From IMG/VR virus record IMGVR_UViG_3300022602_002120, positions 1 to 64,000 of that record: DNA of 64,000 bases. One strand, given 5' to 3'. Below, piece by piece: positions 32,557-43,280 of the stretch. The DNA comes from a virus. The notes under the pieces were generated by a model that made no database searches, was not told where the DNA came from, and was given only the letters and a program-made list of their open reading frames with translations. How positions within the stretch are numbered: position 1 is the first letter of the stretch; each line of letters opens with the position of its first letter. A program made the translations under genes and the position numbers.

Positions 32557-35500
32557 TTATACAATATAAGTTGTCATTACTTTAACATTACTATTTGTCA
32601 GACTATTACTTGTATAGTAAAGGTTAACGTTGCCAGAACTAATGCTACATGAGAATACACCCATTATATTACCAACTACACCATATGTTGTTAAGTATGG
32701 AGTAACAGTATCTTGAGTTAATAATATCTCTGCTGCTTCTGCTGTATTTCCAGTTTTAACCTGCACAATATACTTGGCTGTTGTATAACTTGATGTTGGG
32801 AATGTATCAATTACTACAGGAGTACTTGCTGTTGGAATATTAACCACTGGTTGTGTGTATGTAACTTTATTGCCTGTTAGGTAGTTAAAGTTACCTGAGG
32901 TATCAACGTTGATACGTTCAATTGTACCTGATGCATTAGTACCTGACCAAATTTGTGATCCGCTCGCATCACATAAGAATTGATTTAGGCCGTTACCACT
33001 AGTAATTGATGATACTACAGTAGTAGTTGCTAGTACACGAGCGTCAATTACATCATCTGGTGCCGGCGGTTCTGTAAATGTCAATGTTGATCCGCTTACT
33101 GAATACGCCAGTACTGGGAATTGTATCACACCATTAATACTTACGATTGTGGCACTAGTTGTCGAACTTGCTTGCAAGGTAAAGGATGTGTTAGTACCGT
33201 CTACGTGACCATATGCTCCTGAATTACCTGAGAATTGACGATCACTAATAACAGTAAACACAGAACCTGCTGTCTGCCATTGGCTACCATCGTAAAATTC
33301 TAACTGTGAAACTGTGGAGTTAAAACGCATCATACCTGCTACGTCAACGTTACCGCCACCACCGCTTGGACGTTGCGCTGTTGTACCTACAGGTACCATC
33401 ATTGAGTCTGTTGATTGTACTTTAAATGATGCACCAGGTGTTGTGCTTACACTGCCTGTGCCGTTGTAGCCACCACCGCCCACTGTAACTGCTGCATTGT
33501 TTGGATCTGCGTAGATTAATCCAGTGGTTGTAGAACCCATTACTACAAATGGATCATGTCCTTGTGTGCTGTTAAACACAGCGCCACCACCTGCACGTAC
33601 ATTGCCAGCTATACCAACCCCACCGTCTACACGTAGCGCACCAGTGTTAGTTGTTGTACTTACAGTAGTATATTTCAACCAAGCATTACCGTTATTGCTC
33701 ACGTTACTATGGAAGCGCATAACTTCTGCTGTGCTTTGGAAGCTACCAACACCAAATACAATATCGTTAAAGTTACCTGTTTGGCTAGTTGCTAGAACTA
33801 AGTTACCACCCCATGTACTGCTTTCCGGCTTAACAAAAAAGTAACCATCGTTTGGTTTAGTAATTGTGTAGTTGCCATCATTAAACGCATTGCCGGTGAA
33901 GCCCATGTCTGCCCAACCAGCAGTGTCGTTACCTGCGCTTGAGTATGCAGCGTAGTCTGCTGAACCTGTATTAGCAGTGTTCAATATAGCCATTTGTGCG
34001 TATGTTGATCCGTTATCAACTGCTACTACTGTTGGGTAGTTTAATGCTATACTAAATGCAGTCGCTCTGCCAACATAGATGTTTTTACCAGCGTAGATAT
34101 TACCAGCGGCACTAATACCACCTTGTGTAATAATTGCACCAGTTGTAGTTGATGTTGTATCTGTAGTGGAGTTTGCCCAAATAACACCTGTAGCAGCAAG
34201 CACTGTAGCATCTACACGTGTAGCCAACACATTACCAGTTACATTCAAATAACCAGTTACTGACTCATTACCGTTAACTGTCATTGCGTTAAACACACCT
34301 GCTGTTGCTAAAACGTTACCAGTTGTGTTAATTTGACCTGCATTTAGTTGTGGAGTTGAAATATTACCTGCGGCATTAATGTAGCCACTAATAGTTTCAT
34401 TTCCATTTACTGTTAATCCATTTAATACACCATTTTGTGCAATAACGTTACCTGAGGTATTCAATTGACTTGCAGTTACCACTGCAGCCATTACGTTACC
34501 AGTTACATTTAAATAGCCAGTTACTGATTCATTACCATTTACAGTAAGTGCGTTAAACACACCTGCTGTAGCTAGCACGTTACCAGTAGTGTTTAGTTGA
34601 CTTGCAGTTACCACGGCAGCCATTACGTTACCAGTTACATTCAAGTAACCAGTTACTGATTCATTACCATTGACTGTCAATGCGTTGAATGTGCCAGCAG
34701 TTGCTAAAATGTTGCCTGAGGAGTTAATAAAGCCACTTGATACTGTTAATGTACCATTTTGTGTTGTTGCTCCATTAACTGTCAAACCACTTAATGTGCC
34801 ACTAGCACCTAAAATATTACCAGTTACATTCAAGTAACCAGTTACTGACTCATTACCATTAACTGTTAGTGCATTAAATACACCGGCAGTAGCTAATACG
34901 TTACCTGTAGTATTAATTTGACCTGCATTTAGTTGTGCTGTCATTACGTTACCAGTTACATTCAAGTAACCAGTAATTGTTTCATTGCCATTAATTGTTA
35001 ATGCGTTAAATGTTGCAGCTTGACCTAGTACGTTACCTGTACTGTTTAGTTGTCCTGCTACTAGTGTTCCGCCGATACCAGCACCGCCTGCTACAATTAA
35101 AGCACCAGTGCCTGTTGTAGTTGCGGCTGTTGTATTAACTAAGTTTAAGTTACCAGCTTTAATTGGATCGTAAACAGTAGTACCATCAAGCGTGATATAG
35201 CTTGCACTTGGCTCTGCCAGGTTACTTACAAATTTCCAAGTGTTATCTGTAGGATCACGGAATACGCTAGTATGTTGGTATTGGTTGATTGTACCTAGAC
35301 CTACGCCAGTGAACGCACTGTAGAAACCAATATCATAATTGTATGGTGTTGTTACATTTGGTCTTAGATATAGTAGCGGATCTTGTACAGTAATAACGTT
35401 AGCTTGAACACCAATGATGTTGCTAACAAATAAATTACCGCCAATCCAAACGTCTTGGCTGAAGCTTGCGCCACCAGCAACCTGCAATGCACCAGTTGAT

Positions 35501-37320
35501 GCACCAGTTGCTTGAGTAGTGTTTGTTATTGTTGTAATGCCACCAACACCTAGTGTGTTGTTAATTTGTGTAGCACCACCAATAGTTGCTGTAAGTGCAA
35601 TATTCGCTGCACCTGCAACACTAATACCACCGTTAGGTACTACAATAGCACCTGTACCTTGTGTAGTAGTTGCTATACTTGCGTTAGCCCATAGACTGTT
35701 CGAAACCCCCAATATACTCAATGTACCAGTAGCACCCAAAATGTTACCAGTTACATTCAAGTAGCCAGTTACAGTTTCGTTGCCATTAACTGTTAGGGCG
35801 TTAAATGTACCAGCTTGTCCTAATACGTTACCAGTTGTATTAATTTGACCTGCATTTAGTTGTGGGGTTGAGACGTTACCAGCACTGTTAATATATCCAG
35901 TTGATGTAATACCACTAAATGTGCCTTGTGCGCCTAATATGTTGCCAGTTACATTCAAGTAACCAGTCACTGACTCGTTTCCATTTACCGTTAATGCGTT
36001 AAATATACCCGCTGTTGCTTCTACATTACCTGTAGTATTAACTTGGCCTGCATTTAACTGTGGTGTCGAAATGTTGCCTGCAGCATTAATATAGCCACTA
36101 ATAGTTTCATTTCCGTTTACTGTTAATGCGTTAAATGTACCAGCTGTTGCTAGAACATTACCTGTTGTATTAACCTGTCCTGCATTTAGTTGTGCAGTTG
36201 AAATATTGCCTGTGGTGTTGATATAACCGTAGGCTGAAATATTACCATTGACACGTAAGTCGTTGTATATACCAGCAGTGGCAATAACGTTACCTGTCGT
36301 ATTAATTTGTCCTGCGTTTAGTTGTGGTGTTGAAATATTACCACTGGTATTAATATAACCAGTTGAATTTATAGCACCAAACACACCAACAGCGGCACTT
36401 ACATTGCCTGTTGTGTTGAAATATACAGGGCCGCCTGCCGAAGTTTGTGTAATATTACCTACTACGTTAACCCATGATCCGCTAACTTGGCCTGCTAGAC
36501 CCAGTGAAGTATTACCAAATACGCTTAAGCCAGTTGATAGTACATTGCCTGGTGTATTAAAGTTAGCAGCAAACACAGTAGCATTACTATTAAATCCGCC
36601 TGCGCCTACTAGAATATTTGATACGTTAATAACTGAGGAATTTGTAGTACCGTTGACAGTTAATGCGTTATGTACTGCACCTGTTGATAATACATTACCA
36701 GTTGTATTAATTTGACCTGCGTTTAGTTGCGGAGTTGATATATTACCTGCGGCATTGATGTAACCACTAATGGTTTCATTGCCATTTACTGTAAGTGCGT
36801 TAAACACACCACCGCTGGCTAATACGTTACCACTTACGTTTAAACTTGCGGTTGTAATTATGTTTGTTACAGAAATAGTACCAATGTTTGCTTGACCTGG
36901 TACATTTAAGCTACCAACACTTAAACGTGATAAGCCTGCGCTGTTAACGTTACCGTAGGTTGTACCTGTTTCGTTAGTAGCAATAAGACGGAATTCGCCA
37001 AAGTACTCACTCCAGATAATAGCTTGGTTTTGACTAGTACCACGATTGAAAATTAAACCTTCATCGTAACTATTAGTACCACTAAAACCATTGTTTAGTA
37101 CTACCAATGGATCGTTAACGTAAGTGTTGGTACTAGCAATAGTTGTATATGAGCTAGAACCTAATACAAACAAGTTACCCGAAATTAATAAGTCACCTGG
37201 TACTGTTACGTTACTAGAAAATAGTGAACCTGTAATAGATCCGTCTGCAATTTTCTGACTAGCAATAATAGTTTTGCTATAGATTTGATTATTCAGTATT
37301 CTGGTTAATGCACCTGACAT
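32557..37320 (-). CDS. giant repetitive tail fibre/adhesin
   Basis: This 1587-residue protein is the largest product of the window. Its first 1000 residues are built from repeats, each containing NG(N)E(S/T)(V/I)(T/S)GY(L/I)N, TGNV and FNALTVNG elements, giving a Thr/Asn/Gly-rich beta fibre. A mid-domain without repeats follows. The C-terminal 260 residues include an RQFSGNSGAYGHVDGTNTS strand region and a final domain (YTTAKYIVQVKTGN) that is shared with the next fibre gene. It likely contacts the host. A CATAAATA octamer lies 84 nt upstream, giving an unusually long leader. Confidence 0.75.
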   Translation of the reverse strand: MSGALTRILNNQIYSKTIIASQKIADGSITGSLFSSNVTVPGDLLISGNLFVLGSSSYTTIASTNTYVNDPLVVLNNGFSGTNSYDEGLIFNRGTSQNQAIIWSEYFGEFRLIATNETGTTYGNVNSAGLSRLSVGSLNVPGQANIGTISVTNIITTASLNVSGNVLASGGVFNALTVNGNETISGYINAAGNISTPQLNAGQINTTGNVLSTGAVHNALTVNGTTNSSVINVSNILVGAGGFNSNATVFAANFNTPGNVLSTGLSVFGNTSLGLAGQVSGSWVNVVGNITQTSAGGPVYFNTTGNVSAAVGVFGAINSTGYINTSGNISTPQLNAGQINTTGNVIATAGIYNDLRVNGNISAYGYINTTGNISTAQLNAGQVNTTGNVLATAGTFNALTVNGNETISGYINAAGNISTPQLNAGQVNTTGNVEATAGIFNALTVNGNESVTGYLNVTGNILGAQGTFSGITSTGYINSAGNVSTPQLNAGQINTTGNVLGQAGTFNALTVNGNETVTGYLNVTGNILGATGTLSILGVSNSLWANASIATTTQGTGAIVVPNGGISVAGAANIALTATIGGATQINNTLGVGGITTITNTTQATGASTGALQVAGGASFSQDVWIGGNLFVSNIIGVQANVITVQDPLLYLRPNVTTPYNYDIGFYSAFTGVGLGTINQYQHTSVFRDPTDNTWKFVSNLAEPSASYITLDGTTVYDPIKAGNLNLVNTTAATTTGTGALIVAGGAGIGGTLVAGQLNSTGNVLGQAATFNALTINGNETITGYLNVTGNVMTAQLNAGQINTTGNVLATAGVFNALTVNGNESVTGYLNVTGNILGASGTLSGLTVNGATTQNGTLTVSSGFINSSGNILATAGTFNALTVNGNESVTGYLNVTGNVMAAVVTASQLNTTGNVLATAGVFNALTVNGNESVTGYLNVTGNVMAAVVTASQLNTSGNVIAQNGVLNGLTVNGNETISGYINAAGNISTPQLNAGQINTTGNVLATAGVFNAMTVNGNESVTGYLNVTGNVLATRVDATVLAATGVIWANSTTDTTSTTTGAIITQGGISAAGNIYAGKNIYVGRATAFSIALNYPTVVAVDNGSTYAQMAILNTANTGSADYAAYSSAGNDTAGWADMGFTGNAFNDGNYTITKPNDGYFFVKPESSTWGGNLVLATSQTGNFNDIVFGVGSFQSTAEVMRFHSNVSNNGNAWLKYTTVSTTTNTGALRVDGGVGIAGNVRAGGGAVFNSTQGHDPFVVMGSTTTGLIYADPNNAAVTVGGGGYNGTGSVSTTPGASFKVQSTDSMMVPVGTTAQRPSGGGGNVDVAGMMRFNSTVSQLEFYDGSQWQTAGSVFTVISDRQFSGNSGAYGHVDGTNTSFTLQASSTTSATIVSINGVIQFPVLAYSVSGSTLTFTEPPAPDDVIDARVLATTTVVSSITSGNGLNQFLCDASGSQIWSGTNASGTIERINVDTSGNFNYLTGNKVTYTQPVVNIPTASTPVVIDTFPTSSYTTAKYIVQVKTGNTAEAAEILLTQDTVTPYLTTYGVVGNIMGVFSCSISSGNVNLYYTSNSLTNSNVKVMTTYIV
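34200..36830 (-). repeat. degenerate tandem repeats inside the fibre gene
   Basis: The repeat is visible at DNA level. A block of the type ccagttacattcaagtaacc followed by agttactga(t/c)tcatt recurs near 34230, 34500, 34630, 34820, 34950, 35750 and 35950, alternating with a shorter gttttgttaattgcctgcattt-type unit. Unit length varies. Such repeats can change length by recombination. Confidence 0.7.
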
Positions 37321-37404
37321 GGAAAACTCCGCTTTAAATTATATTTTACACTATTATTTGCCTGCGGTTCCATATCCCCAAGGCCTACGATGTGTGGTTT
37401 AATG

Positions 37405-37412
37405 TATTTATG
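37405..37412 (-). promoter_or_regulatory. late-type octamer CATAAATA for the fibre gene
   Basis: One base differs from GATAAATA. It is 84 nt from the ATG, one of two long leaders in the window, and the ATG has a GCGGAG site. Confidence 0.45.
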
Positions 37413-37427
37413 CTGAGTTTGGGAAAA

Positions 37428-38876
37428 CTAAAGTGGGTAAAAATTGCGGCTAACTGTAAGATAAGTGTTAGATATCACAGGAGTATATTGAATTTGAACA
37501 TTACTACCGCTGATGCTTGCTGATATATTACCTAGCACATTACCAATAGTAATCACCCCATAGGTTGTCGAAGTTGCTGTAGTACCGTTATGTGTAACTA
37601 AGGTTTCGTAACTTTGTACATCACCGGCATTAACAGCTTGAATTACGTATTTTGCAGTTCTATAACTAGTGGTACTATAACTATCAATGGTTGCAGCCAC
37701 ATTAGGTGTTGCTATTAAGGTATTGGCTAGATTGTTATAGAATCCAGTGGTCTGGATGTTACCAACCATGTTTATATTATATCTGTCTAAGGTTACAGAT
37801 GTGTAATTATTAAAACTCAATCCGCCAACAGTAACAGCACTAGGTGCCATTAAACGTACTTCAATTGAATCCGTTGTTAATGGAATTTCAGTAAATTGAA
37901 TTTGGTTATTATTAATGATATTATATGAATAACCAGGTTGTTGAATAGTACCGTTGATGCTTACAAACACACCAGATGAAGTTGTATTAGAACTTAGTGC
38001 ATAGGTATTACTTGTGCCATCAGGGTTGATAGTCTGACTACTAATTGTTGCCTGTCCTGGTGATATCCAGTTAGTACCGTCATAGTATTCAATTGTTTTA
38101 CTTGTGGTATTAAAACGTGTATATCCTACATAAGCACTACTTGGTCTAGATGATTGATCACCAGCTGGCAGTCCCAATGCATCGGTACCTAAAATCTGTA
38201 CAATACCTGTGCCAGGTGCATTTAATACAATATTGCCGTTGGTCTCTTTAGTTGAAATAGTGTTACCACTAAATGTAAAGTTGCCTAAAATAGCATTACC
38301 AATATTGCTAGGCGTGGGTAATCCTAGATTGCCCGCATAAACCCCGCCGCTGATATAAACACTATTACCTGCAAAGCTAATAGGGCTACCACCGCTATAC
38401 GGTGTGTTGTTGCTGTTAAAGTTTAAGATACCTGCTTGATAGTCAAATACCCATAGGTCATTACTACCACTACCAGTGGCAAATACCTGTGTACCTTTAC
38501 TAGCTACGTTAGCAGCATTACCACTAGGTGCAATATAGACTTTAATTTGATAAGTTGATCCAAACTCTGGTGGTACCCAGAATGTACGTCCTGTTTGCCA
38601 TGTCAATGTTGGAGTAGGAATGCCTGCTGTGCTAGTACATTCTACAGGAAATGCTGTCGGATATACTGTTACAACACTGCTATTACTTGACGGAATAACT
38701 CCGGGAATTTGATCAGAATTTTGTAAGATTTTATCAGCACGAATTTGTAGCGGGCTTGGATTAGGTTCGTTAGTTGCGTCGATGTTACCACTAATATCAG
38801 TCTTAGCGGCACCGTAGACTATTTTCTTCCAAAGATAGTCAACCTTCTGCGAATCTGGTGCGTTCTGTATCGCCAT
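37428..38876 (-). CDS. tail fibre/receptor-binding protein
   Basis: This 482-residue protein has a Ser/Thr/Asn-rich body and a C-terminal domain homologous to that of the 1587-residue fibre. Shared elements are YTTAKYIV/YRTAKYVI strands, the SINGTIQQPGYSY block (compare SINGVIQFPVLAY), and TYGV...GN(I/V)... strands near the end. The N-terminal block starting KVDYLWKKIVYGAAKTD is that of small virion proteins that attach to a fibre base. It starts by overlapping the stop of the next gene (TAATG). Confidence 0.65.
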   Translation of the reverse strand: MAIQNAPDSQKVDYLWKKIVYGAAKTDISGNIDATNEPNPSPLQIRADKILQNSDQIPGVIPSSNSSVVTVYPTAFPVECTSTAGIPTPTLTWQTGRTFWVPPEFGSTYQIKVYIAPSGNAANVASKGTQVFATGSGSNDLWVFDYQAGILNFNSNNTPYSGGSPISFAGNSVYISGGVYAGNLGLPTPSNIGNAILGNFTFSGNTISTKETNGNIVLNAPGTGIVQILGTDALGLPAGDQSSRPSSAYVGYTRFNTTSKTIEYYDGTNWISPGQATISSQTINPDGTSNTYALSSNTTSSGVFVSINGTIQQPGYSYNIINNNQIQFTEIPLTTDSIEVRLMAPSAVTVGGLSFNNYTSVTLDRYNINMVGNIQTTGFYNNLANTLIATPNVAATIDSYSTTSYRTAKYVIQAVNAGDVQSYETLVTHNGTTATSTTYGVITIGNVLGNISASISGSNVQIQYTPVISNTYLTVSRNFYPL

Positions 38877-41791
38877 TATGACACCGCCAATGTGGTAACT
38901 GTTTGACCACTTGCTAAAGCTATTCTAATCAATGCTACGTTGTTGGTTGCAGATGACATACTTACTGTACCTAGTGTCATTGTATATGCGGCATTTAATG
39001 CCACGTTGGCTGATACCAATGCTCCGCTACCGCAACCGTTTGATCCGTTACCGCCAGCTCCTGTATTAGCTCCAGGTTTACCACTACCAGCATAGCTAAC
39101 TGTAGCATCTAACCAACCATTTAATGTACTTGTACTATCAATTGCTGTTCCCGGTGCGGCTATCCATAATCCAGCAATCCCAGCCGGTGCTACTAAGTTT
39201 AAGTTAAAGTTTGAAATACCTGTACGTTGGAAGCCCATGGTAAAGTATTGATAACTTGTGCCGTCACCACTACGATTAGGTCCTACTGGCAGATATCCAG
39301 TGCTGTAATTAGCTGTTGAGTAACGTAGCACCCCTAAACGAATAGTAGCTTCTCTAGTACCAGCAACACCAGGATCACTAGTTTCATTATAAGTGTTTGC
39401 TGTAGACATAAAGTTTGTAGTGTTTACATAGCTAGGCGTATGTGTTGTACTTGATAAGAAGTATGTACTACGCACCGCTGGGTTTGTATTAGCTGATGTA
39501 TTTGCTGATATAGCAATTTCACTAATACCACTTTGTGCTGCTGTGTGTACTTGGATAGCTGTGTTTGTATAGTAGTTTGAACTAGTGCCATTAACACTAG
39601 TCACAGTTAATACTAAGTTTGCTATGCTACGAACAGCCGATGCAGTTACTGATACTGTTAGTGGGTTTAATGTATATGAACTGTATGCTCCAGTATTAGC
39701 GATAGGTGTACCACCACTTAACATTGTTACCGCAGTGTTGCTTACCGTTGCGTAGGTATACGTAGCCGCAGTGACTATGGCACTACTTGTACCTTCTTGG
39801 AATTGCCCTGTGCTGATGCTCACAGGACTGCCGTTATAATATGTTTGCCCTATCCAACTACTGATAGTAGTATTACCAACTAACACAGTAGGACTACCTG
39901 TATTATAATATGGTACACCAGAAACATATCTGTAAGTACCGTTGGTGCTAGGTATAGTAATACCAGATGCCGCTGTTGGAACTGATGTTATATTGTCAAC
40001 TACAAAGTCTACGTTACTAGTTCTACCAGTTGTTGAATGTATTATGCCGAATCTGTTTATGCCTATAGGTAATTTGCTACCAGTTGCGGTAACGTTGGCC
40101 GTAAAGCCAGACCCCCAACCTGGATAGTATATCGAGCTAGCAAAGGTTGTTGCAGCACCTGTTTGTGCAAATAAATTATAATCGCTAAGAGTAATGACCC
40201 AAAGATTGCCGTATAACCCTGTTGTTTGTGAGTTTGCAAAATTAACATTACCCGAGTCTACACCGTTGACTAAAGAAGCTAAAACTCCTGCATTAGCATT
40301 ATAAGTTAATGTGTTAGTTATTGTACCACCACTGGCACTAACAGTAGTTTGATTGTAGGTAGCGCGGTTAACTGAAGCTCCGACTGTTAATGTTGTTCCG
40401 CCTGTGTTATCTGTAACACTAGCTGCTAGGTACGGACTTGTACCTACACTTGTGCCGTATGTTAATGATCGTGTACTTACACCATATGGTGTAGCTGGTA
40501 CGTTGGCATAGACTTTTAATGCTACGTTTGAGTATAGCGGTAAGATTGCTGGGTTAGCAAGATTATCTGTTAGTAATGCTAGATTAACACCCCATTGCCC
40601 TGAGCCACTATTTCCATTATATGTATAGGCCAAGTTAGCACCTAATACCCCGCCAGGACTTGTATTGTTTGCTATGTTAGATACTGTACCATCACCCCAC
40701 AGTACTGACCAAGTTACTGTGCTGGTATTTGTGTTGGTTGTGGTATTTTGTAGATAAATTGTATTACCTTGGATGGCATATAAATTATTACCACTAAGAA
40801 TTGTTCCACCTGTATTAGTTCTATACAGATTGTAACTCATCACTGGGTTAGGACCGTAAATCTGTATGTACCCAGGAATTTGGAATGCCGCTGAATTACT
40901 TGGCACAGCACCATTGGTGTTGGTTGCTGTAACCGCTACAGTAAACGGAGTACCCGCATTAGTAGCGTAGGTATGTGTGGCTGTAGTAGAACTTGTTGTA
41001 GTATTTGCACTTCCGTCACCCCAACTAATTACATATTGGTTAACATTACCTTGCGGTACCATTGTTAATAAAATAGTTTGACCTTGGCCACCTGCTGTTA
41101 CATTGCTTGAGAATGTAACTGTACGAACAAAGGTATTAGTAAACAAGTTTTCTGCCACTGAATTTAAAATATCAATAGCATCTGTAACAGTAGTAGATGT
41201 AGTAAAGCCTAAATAGGCTGCATTGTTGCCAGCTAAGTTACCATCTGACGGAGTACCTAACGGAATTACATTGCCTATAACATCTGCAGAAATTGCACTA
41301 TCAACGTATGATTTAGTTGCAGCATCTGTACCTGTAATTGGAGTTGCAACGTTGATAATTCTATTGTTACCAGCGTTTAGATTGCCGCCAACAAACAAGT
41401 TGCCTATGCTTACGTTAGCTACTACTAGATTGCCGGAAATAGTTAAGTTTTGTAGTACACCAACATTAGTGATATTAGGTTGATTTGCAGTTACTAACGT
41501 ACCTGTAAGATAGTTAGATTGCACATTAGCAAAATAACCAGTGCGCCACCAATTAGTTGTAGTCCCGAGATCGTAACTTACATTGGCCCCAGTATAAACA
41601 TGTCCATTGCTAGTATTAATGTTACCGCTAACATCTAAATCGTATTGCGGTGCACTGTTGTTAATACCAATACGGTAGTTTGTTACGTCCCAGTATTGTA
41701 GAGTTAGGCCAGATGAGGTTATACTAAGGTCTGTACCTTGGCGGTCTAAATTACTTAGTAGTGAATACCCCGGAATGCGACTGATTGCCAT
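38876..41791 (-). CDS. large adhesin with PKD-like domains
   Basis: This 971-residue protein has an N-terminal fibre-anchor region with a KSYVDSAISADV trimer-forming block and NVQSNYLTG elements. Two PKD-like modules follow: YVISWGDGSANTTTSS then THTYATNAG, and WSVLWGDGTVSNIAN then AYTYNGNSG. Further beta repeats are rich in Thr, Asn and Tyr, with a Gly-rich C-terminus (GSGKPGANTGAGGNG). PKD domains mediate protein or glycan contacts on surfaces. A late octamer and AAAGG site precede the start. Confidence 0.65.
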   Translation of the reverse strand: MAISRIPGYSLLSNLDRQGTDLSITSSGLTLQYWDVTNYRIGINNSAPQYDLDVSGNINTSNGHVYTGANVSYDLGTTTNWWRTGYFANVQSNYLTGTLVTANQPNITNVGVLQNLTISGNLVVANVSIGNLFVGGNLNAGNNRIINVATPITGTDAATKSYVDSAISADVIGNVIPLGTPSDGNLAGNNAAYLGFTTSTTVTDAIDILNSVAENLFTNTFVRTVTFSSNVTAGGQGQTILLTMVPQGNVNQYVISWGDGSANTTTSSTTATHTYATNAGTPFTVAVTATNTNGAVPSNSAAFQIPGYIQIYGPNPVMSYNLYRTNTGGTILSGNNLYAIQGNTIYLQNTTTNTNTSTVTWSVLWGDGTVSNIANNTSPGGVLGANLAYTYNGNSGSGQWGVNLALLTDNLANPAILPLYSNVALKVYANVPATPYGVSTRSLTYGTSVGTSPYLAASVTDNTGGTTLTVGASVNRATYNQTTVSASGGTITNTLTYNANAGVLASLVNGVDSGNVNFANSQTTGLYGNLWVITLSDYNLFAQTGAATTFASSIYYPGWGSGFTANVTATGSKLPIGINRFGIIHSTTGRTSNVDFVVDNITSVPTAASGITIPSTNGTYRYVSGVPYYNTGSPTVLVGNTTISSWIGQTYYNGSPVSISTGQFQEGTSSAIVTAATYTYATVSNTAVTMLSGGTPIANTGAYSSYTLNPLTVSVTASAVRSIANLVLTVTSVNGTSSNYYTNTAIQVHTAAQSGISEIAISANTSANTNPAVRSTYFLSSTTHTPSYVNTTNFMSTANTYNETSDPGVAGTREATIRLGVLRYSTANYSTGYLPVGPNRSGDGTSYQYFTMGFQRTGISNFNLNLVAPAGIAGLWIAAPGTAIDSTSTLNGWLDATVSYAGSGKPGANTGAGGNGSNGCGSGALVSANVALNAAYTMTLGTVSMSSATNNVALIRIALASGQTVTTLAVS

Positions 41792-41814
41792 TAATAATTA
41801 TCCAACCTTTACAC

Positions 41815-41822
41815 TATTTATC
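41815..41822 (-). promoter_or_regulatory. late promoter octamer GATAAATA for the PKD adhesin
   Basis: An exact match 23 nt before the ATG at 41791. Confidence 0.66.
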
Positions 41823-41829
41823 TGGATAA

Positions 41830-42273
41830 TTAAGCTATGTTTGAAACTGTGCTTGCGAATCCGCTAATGATTGTGATAGTTGCGCCGCTACTTGGGGGGC
41901 TACTAAAAATAATATTTCCTGTGCCATCGAATGTATAGTTGGTGTTAGGGATCTGATACACTGATCCTGCATGAACTATAACTTTAAGTTCGTCGCCTGA
42001 CACAAACGGCACCGGCGGATTCCAAAAGCGTGTTTTTGATCCATCAGCTCCTATTGGACTAAATGAAGATATAGTAACATTGCCTTGTGTGGCCACAGCA
42101 TTCCACCCGCCTACACCGGATGTGTTAGAAAAGAATTCTAACTTGTTTGTAGTGGTGTTCCAACGTACTTGCGCATTAGCGGCTGGGTTAGGCCCAACAG
42201 TACTAGTCCCAGTTGGCACACCTAGAGCATAAGCCGCACCACTGAATACTTGATTTTTAAGCATGCGTCCCAT
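41830..42273 (-). CDS. small fibre-associated virion protein
   Basis: This 147-residue protein starts MGRMLKNQVFSG, then has NAQVRWNTTTNKLEFF, a module that also occurs in fibre proteins of this cluster (MMRFNSTVSQLEFYDG, YTRFNTTSKTIEYYDG). A C-terminal beta region follows. It is probably a fibre or collar component. Its AGGAATC site lies just upstream; the gene is 3 nt from its neighbour. Confidence 0.6.
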   Translation of the reverse strand: MGRMLKNQVFSGAAYALGVPTGTSTVGPNPAANAQVRWNTTTNKLEFFSNTSGVGGWNAVATQGNVTISSFSPIGADGSKTRFWNPPVPFVSGDELKVIVHAGSVYQIPNTNYTFDGTGNIIFSSPPSSGATITIISGFASTVSNIA

Positions 42274-42276
42274 GAA

Positions 42277-42582
42277 TTAGATTCCTACGTAGTTTACTGT
42301 TGCACTAATTGAACCACCCGAGTTAGCTCTAATATAATCACCGCTAGCTAAAACTAATTTTTCTTTGTCAACAACATAGGTATCTGACGGAGCAATTTGA
42401 ATTTCTTTATATACAATGTTAGCTGTAGTGCTATATGGAGCTCCATTACCAGTAACCCAAACGTTCAAGTTAGCTGCACCTGATCCCCAATTACAAAAAT
42501 ACATAGTTGAAATAACTGTATTGCCTGTACTTGCATAGATATTACTTGTTGCTAGTGTAAGTGTTGTGCTAATTAATGCCAT
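42277..42582 (-). CDS. small conserved virion protein
   Basis: This 101-residue protein is beta-rich (ISTTLTLATSNIYASTG, then YKEIQIAPSDTYVVDKEKLVLASGD). Such short proteins occur in phage fibre modules, possibly as receptor-contact or cap proteins, but no function is known. It sits between two fibre-type genes, and an AGGATT site precedes it. Confidence 0.6.
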   Translation of the reverse strand: MALISTTLTLATSNIYASTGNTVISTMYFCNWGSGAANLNVWVTGNGAPYSTTANIVYKEIQIAPSDTYVVDKEKLVLASGDYIRANSGGSISATVNYVGI

Positions 42583-42592
42583 TTAATAAATC

Positions 42593-43234
42593 CTATAAGA
42601 ATAACGAAAAGCCAAATGCTCTACGTTTTGTAACTAATTCTTCGTTACTAGATGCTGTACCTGTTACATATATCCCTGTTTGACCTGCGCCTTCGGCAGC
42701 GGCATTAACTACAGTACTACCTAATGCTGATGTGTATGTAACATTAGCATACTTCATTTGTAGCGCACCTTGCAAAGTGATATAAGAAGTTGCTGTAACG
42801 TTGGCATATATAGTATAACCGTTAACATTTAGGTTAGCACCTAATACAGGCGCTTTATCGTCAAATACTGTAGTTAAACCAGTGCCAGATGTTGTTATAT
42901 TTGCAAAATTGCCACCAGTTTGGTCACTAACTTGCCAACTCTTTACTGTTTCATTCCATTGGAATTTAACATTTGGTAGTGTACCGCGATCAATAATAAC
43001 ACCAGAAGTAGTACCTAATGTACTAACACCTGCGCCAGTTTCGCCGTCATTCAATGTAATAAAGTTATCAGTGATACTTAAAACATTGCTTGAGATTTCT
43101 GCTGTGTTGCCACGAACGTATAAGTTACCAGTAATGTATACTGTATCAGTATCTAAGGTAATGTTACTAGTAACACCAGTTTTGAATGGTGTTTGTATAA
43201 CTAAATTACCATTGAGTTTTTTAACTGTAGCCAT
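42593..43234 (-). CDS. fibre-type virion protein
   Basis: This 213-residue protein has the anchor segment TVYITGNLYVRGNTAEISS followed by VLSITDNFITLNDGETG, which parallels the first 60 residues of the 1587-residue fibre (LLISGNLFVLGSSSY, then NDPLVVLNNGFSG). The C-terminus (SSNEELVTKRRAFGFSLFL) is basic and aromatic. It probably shares the attachment site of the large fibre. A late octamer lies 19 nt upstream. Confidence 0.62.
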   Translation of the reverse strand: MATVKKLNGNLVIQTPFKTGVTSNITLDTDTVYITGNLYVRGNTAEISSNVLSITDNFITLNDGETGAGVSTLGTTSGVIIDRGTLPNVKFQWNETVKSWQVSDQTGGNFANITTSGTGLTTVFDDKAPVLGANLNVNGYTIYANVTATSYITLQGALQMKYANVTYTSALGSTVVNAAAEGAGQTGIYVTGTASSNEELVTKRRAFGFSLFL

Positions 43235-43253
43235 CTAAATATTCCGTTTACAT

Positions 43254-43261
43254 TATTTATC
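43254..43261 (-). promoter_or_regulatory. late promoter octamer GATAAATA
   Basis: An exact match 19 nt before the ATG at 43234 and just downstream of the terminator of the gene cluster on its other side. Confidence 0.66.
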
Positions 43262-43280
43262 ACAAAAGTTAGAGATAAAA

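Noticed and set aside
34200-36830. Regular repeats that could be read as a CRISPR-like array
   Set aside because: They lie in one open reading frame, encode a repeated fibre sequence and vary in unit length and identity; there are no constant repeats with unique spacers.
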